In this document: positions 54,367-62,299 of the stretch, piece by piece
Numbering within the stretch: position 1 is the first letter of the stretch
How the letters are laid out: each line of letters opens with the position of its first letter
Source of the DNA: an uncultured bacterium
Lineage (GTDB): Bacteria; Elusimicrobiota; Elusimicrobia; Elusimicrobiales; Elusimicrobiaceae
Direction: 5' to 3'
Length of the DNA: 64,000 nt
NCBI GenBank assembly: GCA_949297775.1
Contig: CASFTM010000002.1
Span: 101,249-165,248 of the forward strand
Translations under genes and position numbers: made by a program
The notes under the pieces: model-generated
Databases searched by the model: none
Seen by the model: the letters and a program-made list of their open reading frames with translations, nothing else
What the model was told of the DNA's origin: nothing

Positions 54367-55812
54367 TTAGGCCAACAGCTTATTTAGCAACTGGCTGATT
54401 AAACGCGGGTTGGCTTTGCCTTTACTCATTTTCATTACCGCCCCCACCAGCGGACCGACGGCGGCTTTGTTGCCGGCCTTAAAATCGGCCACGGCTTTGG
54501 GGTTGGCTTCTATAGCGGCTTTGGCCCAGGCTTCCAGCTGGCCTTCGTCGCTCACCTGCACCATTCCGCGTTTTTCCACCACGGCGGCAGGAGCTTCGCC
54601 GGTTTTCCAAATTTCATCAAATACTTCGCGCCCCTGCTTGCGGTTGATTTTGCCGCTTTCCACCAGTTCCAGCAGTTCCGCCAGGCGGGAAGCGGGAATG
54701 GGAGAATCCTGGATTTCCTTCTTTTCCGCGTTGAGCATTCCCAACAGGTCGGTCTGAATCCAGTTGGAAGCGGTTTTTAAGGATACTTTCCCGCTTTGGG
54801 TAACGGCTTCAAAATAGTCTGCAATTTCACGCGAGCTGGTCAACACGCCGGCGTCATAGGCGGATAACCCCGCTTTCATAAAGCGCGCTTCCTTGCTGGC
54901 GGGCAGTTCGGGCATACGGGCTTTTACGCCTTCCAGCCAGTCTTTGGCCAGCACCACCGGCGGCAAATCCGGTTCCGGGAAATAGCGGTAATCCAGCGCG
55001 TCTTCTTTGGAGCGCATGGGTTTAGTAACTAATTCTTCTTTATCCCACAGGCGGGTTTCCTGTTTCACTTGTCCGCCGCCATTTAAAATTTCAGTTTGGC
55101 GGGCGATTTCATAATTCAGCGCGTCGCGCACCGCTTTAAACGAGTTCAAGTTTTTAATTTCCGCCCGTGTGCCGAATTTTTCCTGCCCTTTGGGGCGCAG
55201 GGAAATGTTCACGTCCACGCGCAGTTCGCCTTTTTCCATATCACAGTTGGAAGCCCCCACCCAGCGCATTAAGCGTTTGATTTCGGTCAAATAGGCATAG
55301 GCTTCGTCCGGCGAGCGCAAATCCGGCAGGGAAACGATTTCCAACAGCGGGCAGCCGGAGCGGTTGAAATCAATCAGCGAATAGGTGCCTTCGTGGGAGG
55401 ATTTGCTGGCGTCCTCTTCCAAATGGGCGTGGTGAATGCCGATTTTTTTCTTCTGCAAATTGGTTTTGGGGCCAAAGGTGATTTCAATGGACCCGGCCCC
55501 GTTGATGGGCTCATCGTACTGGGTGATTTGATAGCCTTTGGGCAAATCGGGGTAGAAATAATGTTTGCGCGAAAACGACGAATACTCGTTGATCTGGCAA
55601 TTCATACTCAGCCCGGCGCGCACAGCCAATTCCAGGGCGCCTTCGGTTAAAACCGGCAATACGCCGGGGTGGCCCGTGCAGACGGGGCAAATAGCGGTGT
55701 TGGGCTGAGTGTCATCGCCCACGCCGTTGGGGCAGGAACAAAACAGTTTGGTCTTGCTGGCAAGCTGGACGTGTATCTCCAGCCCGATAACAGGTTCAAA
55801 TTCAGTTGTCAC
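54367..55812 (-). CDS. gatB: Asp-tRNA(Asn)/Glu-tRNA(Gln) amidotransferase subunit B
   Basis: A 481-residue GatB. The opening EPVIGLEIHVQL is diagnostic. The zinc site uses CSCPN and CPVCTGHPG, and DFNRSGCPLLEIV follows. The C-terminal YqeY-like helical tail (about 330-481) binds tRNA. It converts misacylated Glu-tRNA(Gln) or Asp-tRNA(Asn) with GatA and GatC, which are not in the window. It is divergent from the murJ-like gene with a 34-base gap that must hold both promoters. Confidence 0.96.
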   Translation of the reverse strand: MTTEFEPVIGLEIHVQLASKTKLFCSCPNGVGDDTQPNTAICPVCTGHPGVLPVLTEGALELAVRAGLSMNCQINEYSSFSRKHYFYPDLPKGYQITQYDEPINGAGSIEITFGPKTNLQKKKIGIHHAHLEEDASKSSHEGTYSLIDFNRSGCPLLEIVSLPDLRSPDEAYAYLTEIKRLMRWVGASNCDMEKGELRVDVNISLRPKGQEKFGTRAEIKNLNSFKAVRDALNYEIARQTEILNGGGQVKQETRLWDKEELVTKPMRSKEDALDYRYFPEPDLPPVVLAKDWLEGVKARMPELPASKEARFMKAGLSAYDAGVLTSSREIADYFEAVTQSGKVSLKTASNWIQTDLLGMLNAEKKEIQDSPIPASRLAELLELVESGKINRKQGREVFDEIWKTGEAPAAVVEKRGMVQVSDEGQLEAWAKAAIEANPKAVADFKAGNKAAVGPLVGAVMKMSKGKANPRLISQLLNKLLA

Positions 55813-55833
55813 AATAATACTCTCCTAAATTAT

Positions 55834-55839
55834 TATAAT
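55834..55839 (+). promoter_or_regulatory. -10 element of a leaderless murJ-like gene
   Basis: TATAAT ends seven bases before the ATG at 55847, the same distance as at 12941. No ribosome site lies between. Confidence 0.55.
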
Positions 55840-55846
55840 ATCAAAT

Positions 55847-57373
55847 ATGGTTAATCTTTTTAAGCCCACCACCTATACACTGGGCGCCGCAATGGCGGTA
55901 GGCGCCACGCTGGCGTGGAAGTTGGTTTCGTTTGCCAACGCGCTGTTGATTGCCCTGTACTTCGGAGCCGGCAGCGCTACGGACGTTTATTTTTACGTGA
56001 TGATGATTATGGGCTTTGGCGTCGCTTTTTTACAGCGGATGAATGCCGCCGTCATCATCCCCGAAGCCATGGCCCGCCAAGCCCAAACGCCGGGGGCGGA
56101 ACGGCCTTTATTAACGGGGTTTCTTTATTTTTATGTTGTTCTTGCTGTGCTGTTGGGGGCGGCGGGCTGGGCCGCGCCGGTGGGGTTGGCGTCTTTATTT
56201 TCCCGCTTTGGGACCGAACAGCTGTCCGCCCAGCAAACGCTGCTGGCTTTATCTTTTTTGTTATTCGGGCTGCAGCTGCTTACGGCCTATCTGACGGCGG
56301 TATTGGAAATGTACCGCCGGTTTGCCGCCGCCTTGCTGACGCCGCTTAACGCCTTGCTGCCGTTGGTGTTTTTGGTGTGTTTCGGGCGGACGTGGGGCAT
56401 TGTCAGCATGGTATACGGTTTTGTGGCGGCGAACCTGCTGCAAATTATGATATTCGGGTATATGCTCAAACGGGAATTAGCCTGGGATTTCCGCCCGGCA
56501 CCGGTCCTATGGCACAAACAATTTACCAAAAACCTGGCCAGCAACCAGTTAATTGAGCTGGGCAATATCCTCAGCGGCGTCGTGCCGCTGTATTTGTTAA
56601 GCGGCTTGGGGGCTGGGTTCGTCAGCGCGATTAACTACGCCAAACAACTTTCCGATTCGTCCACCGAAGTATTTACCCTGCGCGTTACCAATGTATCCAA
56701 AATCCAGCTGACAGAAAGCGCCTCCCGCGGCAACTGGAAAAAACTGAACGAGGACTTCCTTTCCACCCAACACTTTATGCTTTTTTTGCTAACGCCCTTG
56801 GCGGTGTTTTCCTGGTTTTTTGCGCCGGAAATTATCACGCTGTTTTTTAAGCGCGGGCAATTTAACCTGCAGGACGTGCATAATGCAGCGGCATTTTTGC
56901 GCCCGCTTTTGGGCGTGATGTGGTTTATGGCGCCGGTACTGATGCAAAACAATGTGGTGGCGGCGGGAAGAATGGTGAAAGAAAGCCTGCCGTATGCGCT
57001 TTCCTGCCTGATACTCTTTATTGCTTCGGTGCCGTTTACGATGAAACTATGGGGCGCGTTTGCGTTCCCTTACACCCAGTTGGTATGCTGCGTGCTGAGT
57101 TTGGAAATCAACCACCGGATGTTCCAAAAGTATTTTCCGCAGGTGCACTACCTGCGCTCGCTGAAAGACGCCGCCCGGCTGGTAGGGTTAAACTTGTTGG
57201 CCTTGCTGGCGCCCGCCGCCGTTTATTACGCCTGGGGGCCGGGGCCGAACGCGTGGATAACCTTGCTTACAGGCGGAATAATTTTTTTGGCGGGGTTGTG
57301 GGGGCTTACGTACGCAAGCGGCGATTGGCAAGCGTTCCGAAAACAATTTTGCCGCCAGCCTTCGCTGTTATAA
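55847..57373 (+). CDS. murJ: MurJ-like lipid flippase (MVF family)
   Basis: A 508-residue membrane protein with about 14 helices of the MOP/MVF superfamily. Matches include the N-terminal GAGSATDVYFYVMM, RMNAAVIIPE, and helix 9-10 region FAPEIITLFFKRGQF, which corresponds to the conserved MurJ stretch ending in RGxF. It flips lipid II across the inner membrane, or an O-antigen/teichoic-like glycolipid. Adjacent glycosyltransferases make an oligosaccharide flippase possible. It is convergent with the GT9 gene (two-base gap). Confidence 0.8.
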   Translation: MVNLFKPTTYTLGAAMAVGATLAWKLVSFANALLIALYFGAGSATDVYFYVMMIMGFGVAFLQRMNAAVIIPEAMARQAQTPGAERPLLTGFLYFYVVLAVLLGAAGWAAPVGLASLFSRFGTEQLSAQQTLLALSFLLFGLQLLTAYLTAVLEMYRRFAAALLTPLNALLPLVFLVCFGRTWGIVSMVYGFVAANLLQIMIFGYMLKRELAWDFRPAPVLWHKQFTKNLASNQLIELGNILSGVVPLYLLSGLGAGFVSAINYAKQLSDSSTEVFTLRVTNVSKIQLTESASRGNWKKLNEDFLSTQHFMLFLLTPLAVFSWFFAPEIITLFFKRGQFNLQDVHNAAAFLRPLLGVMWFMAPVLMQNNVVAAGRMVKESLPYALSCLILFIASVPFTMKLWGAFAFPYTQLVCCVLSLEINHRMFQKYFPQVHYLRSLKDAARLVGLNLLALLAPAAVYYAWGPGPNAWITLLTGGIIFLAGLWGLTYASGDWQAFRKQFCRQPSLL

Positions 57374-57375
57374 AA

Positions 57376-58563
57376 CTAGCGGGGTAAAATCCGCTTGACG
57401 GCGTCCAGCACCGCCTGCGCGCTGACGCATTCCGTACACGGGGCCGCCGTAAAACCGCGCGGACAGTTTTTCATCCAATCCGTTGTCAGCCACATACAGC
57501 CGCGGCAGGCGCCGGCGGACAAATTTTCGTTTTTGGCATAACCCAAAAACGAGGCGGTAGACGGGCCAAACACCACCACGCTGCGAACCTCTAAAAACTG
57601 CGCCAAATGCACCAGGCCGCTTTCGCTGTCCACATGCACCTGGGCTCCGCTTAGAAGGGCGGGCAAATCCGCCAAATCGGTTTTCCCCAGCAAACACAAA
57701 TCGGCTTCTTCATAAGCCAAATTGCCGCCTTCGCCCAATTGGACAATTTTGATATAAGGAAATTCTTTTTTAAACAAGCGCAAAAATTCACACCAGCGCA
57801 CTTCAGGCCAGCAGCGCGTCGGGCGCGTGTGCGAAGCTTCCGTCTGGCGCAGGCTCGCGTCGTGAAAAGTAATATACGGCTGGTCGGTCAGCCCGAATTT
57901 TTCCAGCCCGCCGCCCGGCACTTTCAGCCGTTCCGCCGTATCGTGCGCCAGTTCCACCCCGCCGGTATACGACAACAAATCAAACCGCCGCCCGCCATGT
58001 TCCGCCAGCCAGCGGCCCAACAGCCCATCCGTTAAAAACAAATCGTCCAACAAGCCCTCCAGCGTTTCCTGCGCTAAGCGCGCCTGTTCCAAAACAGGCA
58101 AAAAAGCCGGCGCCAAGCGGCCCAAGCGGGCTTCATCTTCCGCCAAAAAAACCGCCGCCATACACGCCATTACCGCCAAATCATAACTTTCCGGCGCGCG
58201 CGGTTCTTGGTCTAAAATATGGACATTTTTCCCCGCCCCGAACAGCAAACGCGCCACCCCGGGCAGGGGCGCATAAATATCAAAAACGGCATTCGGCAGA
58301 TACGAACGGTACGCCGATACCAACCGTTTGGCGCAAGCGGCGTCTCCCAACCCGCCGGGCAGCCAAAAAAGCACGCGCAGGCGGTTTTCCTCGCGTGCTA
58401 CGGACTTGCCGTGCAAACGGCTCTTCAGGCGGCGGAGAAATTTCTTTTTGTTCCGGCTCCAGGCAAAAGCGGCCCGCACCAGCCGGCTGTCCCGCCCGCG
58501 CCAATCCAGGGTTTCGCGCAGCTCCTGCAAACTCAACTGCACTTCGGGCGCGTTCCAGTTCAT
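57376..58563 (-). CDS. Glycosyltransferase family 9 (heptosyltransferase-like)
   Basis: A 395-residue GT-B fold enzyme. The N-terminal half has WLPGGLGDAACAKRL, matching the GDxL-type loop of heptosyltransferases. The C-terminal half includes IVQLGEGGN, then LSGAQVHVDSESGLVHLAQFL and VVFGPS. Seven cysteines occur, with a cluster near the end (CRGCMW, CPRGF, CTEC) that may bind metal, unusual in GT9. The start 58563 gives an ATGA overlap with the upstream glycosyltransferase; 58581 is less likely. Probably adds sugars to the LPS core. Confidence 0.85.
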   Translation of the reverse strand: MNWNAPEVQLSLQELRETLDWRGRDSRLVRAAFAWSRNKKKFLRRLKSRLHGKSVAREENRLRVLFWLPGGLGDAACAKRLVSAYRSYLPNAVFDIYAPLPGVARLLFGAGKNVHILDQEPRAPESYDLAVMACMAAVFLAEDEARLGRLAPAFLPVLEQARLAQETLEGLLDDLFLTDGLLGRWLAEHGGRRFDLLSYTGGVELAHDTAERLKVPGGGLEKFGLTDQPYITFHDASLRQTEASHTRPTRCWPEVRWCEFLRLFKKEFPYIKIVQLGEGGNLAYEEADLCLLGKTDLADLPALLSGAQVHVDSESGLVHLAQFLEVRSVVVFGPSTASFLGYAKNENLSAGACRGCMWLTTDWMKNCPRGFTAAPCTECVSAQAVLDAVKRILPR

Positions 58564-59642
58564 TTGGCAGCTTCCTTGCATAACGCTTCGTAAGCGTCCA
58601 GATATTTATCCAGGGAAAAACGGGAAGTAACTTCGCGGGCTTTCCCGCCGAATTGACGGCGTTTTTCATCGTCCCGCATCAGCTCCGCCATTTTGGCGGC
58701 CAACCGGTCCGTATAGAACGGTTTTACCAAAAAACCGTCCTCCCCGTCCCGCACGATAACGTCCGGCCCGTTGCAGCTGAAACTGACCACCGGCAACCCG
58801 GACGCCATAGCCTCCACCAACACCATTGGGAACCCTTCCGTACGCGACGACATTGCATACAGCTGGGCATGCTGATAAACTGGCTGCAAACTTTGCTGCG
58901 GAGGCACAAACTGCACGCTATACTGTACGTCTAGCGTTTCAGCCAGTCCTTTCAGTTCGGCCTCATCCGGCCCCGCGCCGATAATACACAAACGCCAATC
59001 TGGAAAATCATCGCACACGCGCCGCCACGCTTCGAGCAATAAATCAAAGCCTTTTTGCTGGACCAACCGCCCTACGGCCAGCACATATTTTTTGTTTTCT
59101 TCAAAAAAGTCTGGCCGCGGCAGCGCTTCCCGATTCGCCGGCAGAGCGGGATTGTAAATCACGATTGGTTTCCAGGGGGAATGATACAAGGCAATAAATT
59201 TACGGTCCCGTTCCGACAGCACCACTACCCGGTACGCACACCGCAGCAAGAAATTGCGCATCACTTTCCACTTAAACGAGCATTTCAGCAAACGTACATC
59301 CAAATGGTCGGCATATATGTAAGGAATACGCAACAACCAGCAGGACGCCAAAACGCTTACCGTCATAAAACTAATGACAACATCCGGGCGTGTTTTCCGC
59401 ACGGCACACGTTAAATGCCACAAGCGGGGAATGCCGCCCCAAAAACTGGGCTTTTTAAAAGTGGGCAAATTAATCCGCACTCGGCGGACTTTATCGGAAA
59501 GCGTATAGAAATCCGGTACCGAATCATCCAGCGTCAGCAACGTTACTTCGTGCCCGCGCTCCGCCAGCCCGCCGGCCAAATAGGTCATCGCCCGTTCCGC
59601 ACCGCCGCCGCCTAAGGTGCCAATGACACAGGTAATTTTCAT
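58560..59642 (-). CDS. Glycosyltransferase family 4
   Basis: A 360-residue GT-B enzyme. The start MKITCVIGTLGGGGAERAM is typical of GT4 with the GGAER acceptor-side motif. The C-terminal nucleotide-sugar half contains VGRLVQQKGFDLLLEAW and SSRTEGFPMVLVEAMASGLP with the EGFPxxxxEA motif. The start 59642 has GAGGGG before it; 59684 would overlap the upstream terminator. It should transfer a hexose or hexosamine to a cell-surface glycan. Cytoplasmic, with no membrane span. Confidence 0.92.
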   Translation of the reverse strand: MKITCVIGTLGGGGAERAMTYLAGGLAERGHEVTLLTLDDSVPDFYTLSDKVRRVRINLPTFKKPSFWGGIPRLWHLTCAVRKTRPDVVISFMTVSVLASCWLLRIPYIYADHLDVRLLKCSFKWKVMRNFLLRCAYRVVVLSERDRKFIALYHSPWKPIVIYNPALPANREALPRPDFFEENKKYVLAVGRLVQQKGFDLLLEAWRRVCDDFPDWRLCIIGAGPDEAELKGLAETLDVQYSVQFVPPQQSLQPVYQHAQLYAMSSRTEGFPMVLVEAMASGLPVVSFSCNGPDVIVRDGEDGFLVKPFYTDRLAAKMAELMRDDEKRRQFGGKAREVTSRFSLDKYLDAYEALCKEAAK

Positions 59643-59654
59643 TTTCCCCTCTGT

Positions 59655-59682
59655 AAAAACGCCCCGGAAGAGCCCGGGGCGC
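59655..59682 (-). terminator. Intrinsic terminator between glycosyltransferase genes
   Basis: GCCCCGG/CCGGGGC stem with five Ts on the minus strand, after the gene at 59689-60702. Read-through could still reach the next two genes. Confidence 0.75.
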
Positions 59683-59688
59683 AATATT

Positions 59689-60702
59689 TTAGCCTAAAAG
59701 ATTCACAAACGCACGGACGAAATCTTCAAACGGATATTGGTCTTTAAGTTTGCTGGCTTCCACCGCAATCCCTACGCGTTTGCCCCAGTTTACCATTAAA
59801 TCATCCAGTGCGATGGTAAAGGGTTCTTCTTCCCCGGCGTTTACAATCACGCCGTTGATGCCGTTGGCTACCAAATCGGTTACCGGGGCGCTTTCGCACG
59901 CCACACACGGCAGTTTGCTGGCCATAGCATCCAAAAGAATATCGGCATTAGCCGGGTTCAACGCCGGATAGGCAAAAATGTCGGCGTTGCGCAACAAGCT
60001 GTACACATCTCCGTCATCGGAAACGATTTCCGTGCTGCCCTGCAGATTATTTTTGGCCACAAATTTTGCCAGCGCCGCTTTTCCCGTGCCATCGCCTACA
60101 ATGGTCAAATGCCAAGTGGAATGGGCCGGGGCCAGCCGCGCCCAGGTTTTGAGCAGGTTTTCAAATCCGCTTTCTTTAGCCAGTTTGCCTACGGCCACAA
60201 TATTGTTTTCCTTCTTAAAGCAGGCCGGTTTGTTATAGTTGTAATGTTCCACCCATACGGCGGGATTAGAAACTTCTTGAACTTTCAACCCGGCATAGGC
60301 TTTTTTGTTGAGCGGTTTGTCGGACGTTTTGATAACCAAAACCTGTTTGGCTTTTTTCAAAATTGTTTTCTTATCTTTGGGCGTTTTATCTTCTTTAAAG
60401 CCTTCGTTTTCGGCATAGATAAAAGGGATGCCCGCTTCGCACGCGGCCTGGCAGCCGGTTAAGTTCATTAAAGAAATGACAAAATCCGTTCCGTCCTTTT
60501 TAAGCGCGGTCGCCAGCGTTTTTGGCTTAGCAATGGCGGCGTATTCCTGCAAGCGAAGAGCGTCCTCCTTCACTTTTACCTTGCCTTTTACGGCGCGAAA
60601 AGTAACGTCAAACCCTTTTTCAGCCAAATCCTCGCCGAGTTTTACCCCCAGCCGGGATGCGGTAAATTCTTTATTCCCGCCAATAAAAACAGTTACTTTC
60701 AT
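59689..60702 (-). CDS. Glycosyltransferase family 4-like protein
   Basis: A 337-residue GT-B protein. The N-terminal half begins MKVTVFIGGNKEFTASRLG. The C-terminal half has VAVGKLAKESGFENLLKTW and a PALNPANADILLDAMASKLP segment, a weaker form of the GT4 donor-site motif (Asp in place of the second Glu). It is unusually lysine-rich (for example VKGKVKVKEDALR). The start 60702 has GGAGGGAG upstream; the longer ORF from 60882 would overlap the tRNA region. First gene of the minus-strand glycan set, downstream of the tRNA. Confidence 0.85.
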   Translation of the reverse strand: MKVTVFIGGNKEFTASRLGVKLGEDLAEKGFDVTFRAVKGKVKVKEDALRLQEYAAIAKPKTLATALKKDGTDFVISLMNLTGCQAACEAGIPFIYAENEGFKEDKTPKDKKTILKKAKQVLVIKTSDKPLNKKAYAGLKVQEVSNPAVWVEHYNYNKPACFKKENNIVAVGKLAKESGFENLLKTWARLAPAHSTWHLTIVGDGTGKAALAKFVAKNNLQGSTEIVSDDGDVYSLLRNADIFAYPALNPANADILLDAMASKLPCVACESAPVTDLVANGINGVIVNAGEEEPFTIALDDLMVNWGKRVGIAVEASKLKDQYPFEDFVRAFVNLLG

Positions 60703-60850
60703 ACTCCCTCCTAACAACGGGCAAACCCTTTTTTGCCGTATCTTTCTTTTTAGTTTATTGTACATAAAAACCACAGAGAAAGAAACCCGTTTTTCGTCTA
60801 AAATCAACCCTTTCTCTGGCGGCGTGGCAAAAGGAACTGCACAAACCCAT

Positions 60851-60873
60851 AAAAAAACCGCCCTTTCGGGCGG
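60851..60873 (-). terminator. Intrinsic terminator of tRNA-Met
   Basis: CCGCCC-GAAA-GGGCGG followed by seven Ts on the minus strand, 14 bases after the tRNA. Confidence 0.9.
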
Positions 60874-60886
60874 TATGAACAAAATT

Positions 60887-60960
60887 TTGCGGGGACTGGA
60901 TTTGAACCAGTGATCTCAAGGTTATGGGCCTTGCGAGATACCAGGCTTCTCTACCCCGCA
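60887..60960 (-). tRNA. Initiator-type tRNA-Met (anticodon CAT), atypical
   Basis: A 74-base cloverleaf. Initiator features: GCCTGGTA in the D loop, A11:U24 pair, and TTCAAAT T loop with A at 57. Atypical features: position 1 is T and pairs with A72 (bacterial initiators normally have an unpaired 1:72), the anticodon stem is CAAGG/CCTTG instead of ending GGG/CCC, and the anticodon loop reads CCCATAA, giving C33 in place of the near-universal U33. CCA is not encoded. An elongator-Met or Ile (lysidine) tRNA is less likely given the D and T loops. Confidence 0.88.
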
Positions 60961-61004
60961 ATATTATTATAGCACTTTAAACGCCCAAATGCAAACCCAC
61001 ACCG

Positions 61005-61574
61005 CTACTGCATGCGATAATAACGTCCATTTCCGAAAATAGGTGAAGCCGGGCTGTGAAAGAGCTTTACGCAATAATCCCCCGAATTTTTTTCAAATAC
61101 GAGGCCATTGGCCACCCGTTCTATGCACAAGATCGTTTTTTCCGGCAGGCTGTTACTCCTTCCAAAAAAGCCAAACCCCGCCCCCCGATAGACCCCAGAC
61201 AGCCGCCCCATATATAAACCGGCGTGAGAGGCATTGTGGATAATTTGCAAGGACCAATCCCCATTGGAACGGGTATCTGTAAAACCGGTGGCAAGCCATT
61301 TTTCGCTTCCCGTCCACGCGGTCATATCCACATCCATTTGGTCAAACAAGGTGGGATATTCGCCGTTAGCCATATAATATGTTTCAAATGCCTGCTGCAG
61401 GGAATAAAGTAACGTCAGCGCCTGGGTGGCGCGGGATTTTTCCACCGCTTTGGTATACTGCGGCAAGGCTACTGCCGCCAAAATACCAATAATTAAAACG
61501 ACCACTAACAGCTCTATTAGCGCAAATCCGGCGTTTTTCTTCGCCGGGAAGGGGTTTTGATAAATTTTGGTCAT
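61005..61574 (-). CDS. Type IV pilin (cassette 3)
   Basis: A 189-residue prepilin. Leader MTKIYQNPFPAKKNAG is cleaved before [19 protein letters not shown]; Gly-1 and Glu+5 are present. The stem continues ALPQYTKAVEKSRATQALT, and a variable C-domain follows with two cysteines (ILCIER, DYCVKLF). The ATG at 61574 lies in the loop of a 16-bp inverted repeat, with TTG at 61580 as an alternative. Upstream T12 block and structured repeat match cassette 1 closely. Confidence 0.9.
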   Translation of the reverse strand: MTKIYQNPFPAKKNAGFALIELLVVVLIIGILAAVALPQYTKAVEKSRATQALTLLYSLQQAFETYYMANGEYPTLFDQMDVDMTAWTGSEKWLATGFTDTRSNGDWSLQIIHNASHAGLYMGRLSGVYRGAGFGFFGRSNSLPEKTILCIERVANGLVFEKNSGDYCVKLFHSPASPIFGNGRYYRMQ

Positions 61575-61592
61575 AGCCAAAATTTATCAAAA
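61555..61592 (-). repeat. Perfect 16-bp inverted repeat enclosing the pilin start codon
   Basis: Arms 61555-61570 and 61577-61592, loop TCATAG holding the ATG complement at 61572-61574. The loop-proximal pair differs from cassette 1 (GG/CC here, GC/GC there) yet pairing is kept. Confidence 0.85.
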
Positions 61593-61608
61593 AAAAAAAA
61601 CAAATCAA
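61582..61608 (-). promoter_or_regulatory. Candidate pilin promoter with T12 spacer (cassette 3)
   Basis: Minus strand TTGATT, TG, twelve Ts (61589-61600), GA, TAAATT; ATG six bases later. Same as cassette 1. Confidence 0.5.
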
Positions 61609-61683
61609 GGGGCGGGCCGCCCCTCCCTTTCCTTCATCCGTTCACACGACTAGTGGGGGCTACACCGTTCCCGCAATGCCGCG
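61609..61683 (-). repeat. Pilin-associated structured repeat, copy 4
   Basis: Hairpin GGGGCG/CGCCCC at 61609-61623, then a core that is shortened at the far end (CCGTTCACACGACTAG, ACCGTTCCCGCAATGCCGCG). Confidence 0.78.
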
Positions 61684-61820
61684 CTATCAAAAAAGGGAAG
61701 TCGTTTCCGCTTTTGTCGTTGCCGTTGCCGTTTATCCGGCCCTTTTGCCCCGTCTATAAAAAGCGTTTTAAACGGATTAGGAATTTTATTTGTTTGAGCG
61801 CGGGGAACCGCGCGAGTTGT

Positions 61821-61981
61821 AAAATTCCCCGTTTAAAACTGCTTTTTATGGGACCTAAAATTCCCCGTTTAAAACTGCTTTTTATGGGACCCTGGGGAGG
61901 CGCTTTTTGGTACTTTTTCCCACCGGAAAAAGTACAAATAAATTTATTTCCCGCTTGAAAGTGATTTTTATGGGGCCCTGG
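61821..61981. repeat. 36-bp tandem repeat with hairpins
   Basis: Two near-identical 36-base units (61821-61856 and 61857-61891; AAAATTCCCCGTTTAAAACT then GCTTTTTATGGGACC) and a degenerate third (about 61943-61981). An 11-bp hairpin GTACTTTTTCC/GGAAAAAGTAC (61910-61935) lies between units two and three. A further inverted pair CCGGCGC/GCGCCGG (61983-62016) follows. No coding capacity is evident. Confidence 0.75.
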
Positions 61982-62038
61982 GCCGGCGCTCTTTTTCGCC
62001 CTTTTTCTGGCGCCGGGAAAAGAGCCCCCCTTGCCGGG

Positions 62039-62127
62039 GCCCAGAGCCTGGGCTCCCTTCTCTATACCCGCCAACACGATTAGTTTGGGACACACTATTC
62101 CTGCAATGTTGCACTCTTGCGCAACGG
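62039..62127 (-). repeat. Pilin-associated structured repeat, copy 5
   Basis: Hairpin GCCCAG/CTGGGC at 62039-62053, core CCCGCCAACACGATTAG and CACTATTCCTGCAATGTTGC, terminal hairpin GTTGC/GCAAC (62108-62125). Not followed by T12 or a pilin start. Confidence 0.78.
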
Positions 62128-62130
62128 CCC

Positions 62131-62201
62131 AGAGGCTAGCCTCTCTATGCCCATTAACACGGTTTGGTTAAAACCCACCGTTCTTGTATTGCCGTAAGCG
62201 G
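62131..62201 (-). repeat. Pilin-associated structured repeat, copy 6
   Basis: Palindrome AGAGGC-TA-GCCTCT at 62131-62144, then a diverged core (CCCATTAACACGGTTTGG, CACCGTTCTTGTATTGCCG). In tandem with copy 5. Confidence 0.7.
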
Positions 62202-62242
62202 GCACAACACCCTCCAACCAATGTTTTACTTCTTTTTCAGGG

Positions 62243-62278
62243 AAAAAAGATTTGCCCCAAATCACTTTGGGGCAAATC
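62243..62278 (-). terminator. Intrinsic terminator of the adhesin-pilin gene
   Basis: A 13-bp stem (GATTTGCCCCAAA/TTTGGGGCAAATC) followed by six Ts on the minus strand, 21 bases after the stop at 62300. Confidence 0.9.
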
Positions 62279-62299
62279 CGTTTATAGCTGTTAACTGTT

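Noticed and set aside
61821..61891. Possible CRISPR array
   Set aside because: The 36-base units abut directly without spacers, and no cas gene is present in the window.
61754..62095. Minus-strand frame with repeated peptide GPIKSSFKRGIL
   Set aside because: The apparent repeat peptide only reflects the 36-bp DNA repeat; the frame crosses several hairpins and has no ribosome site.
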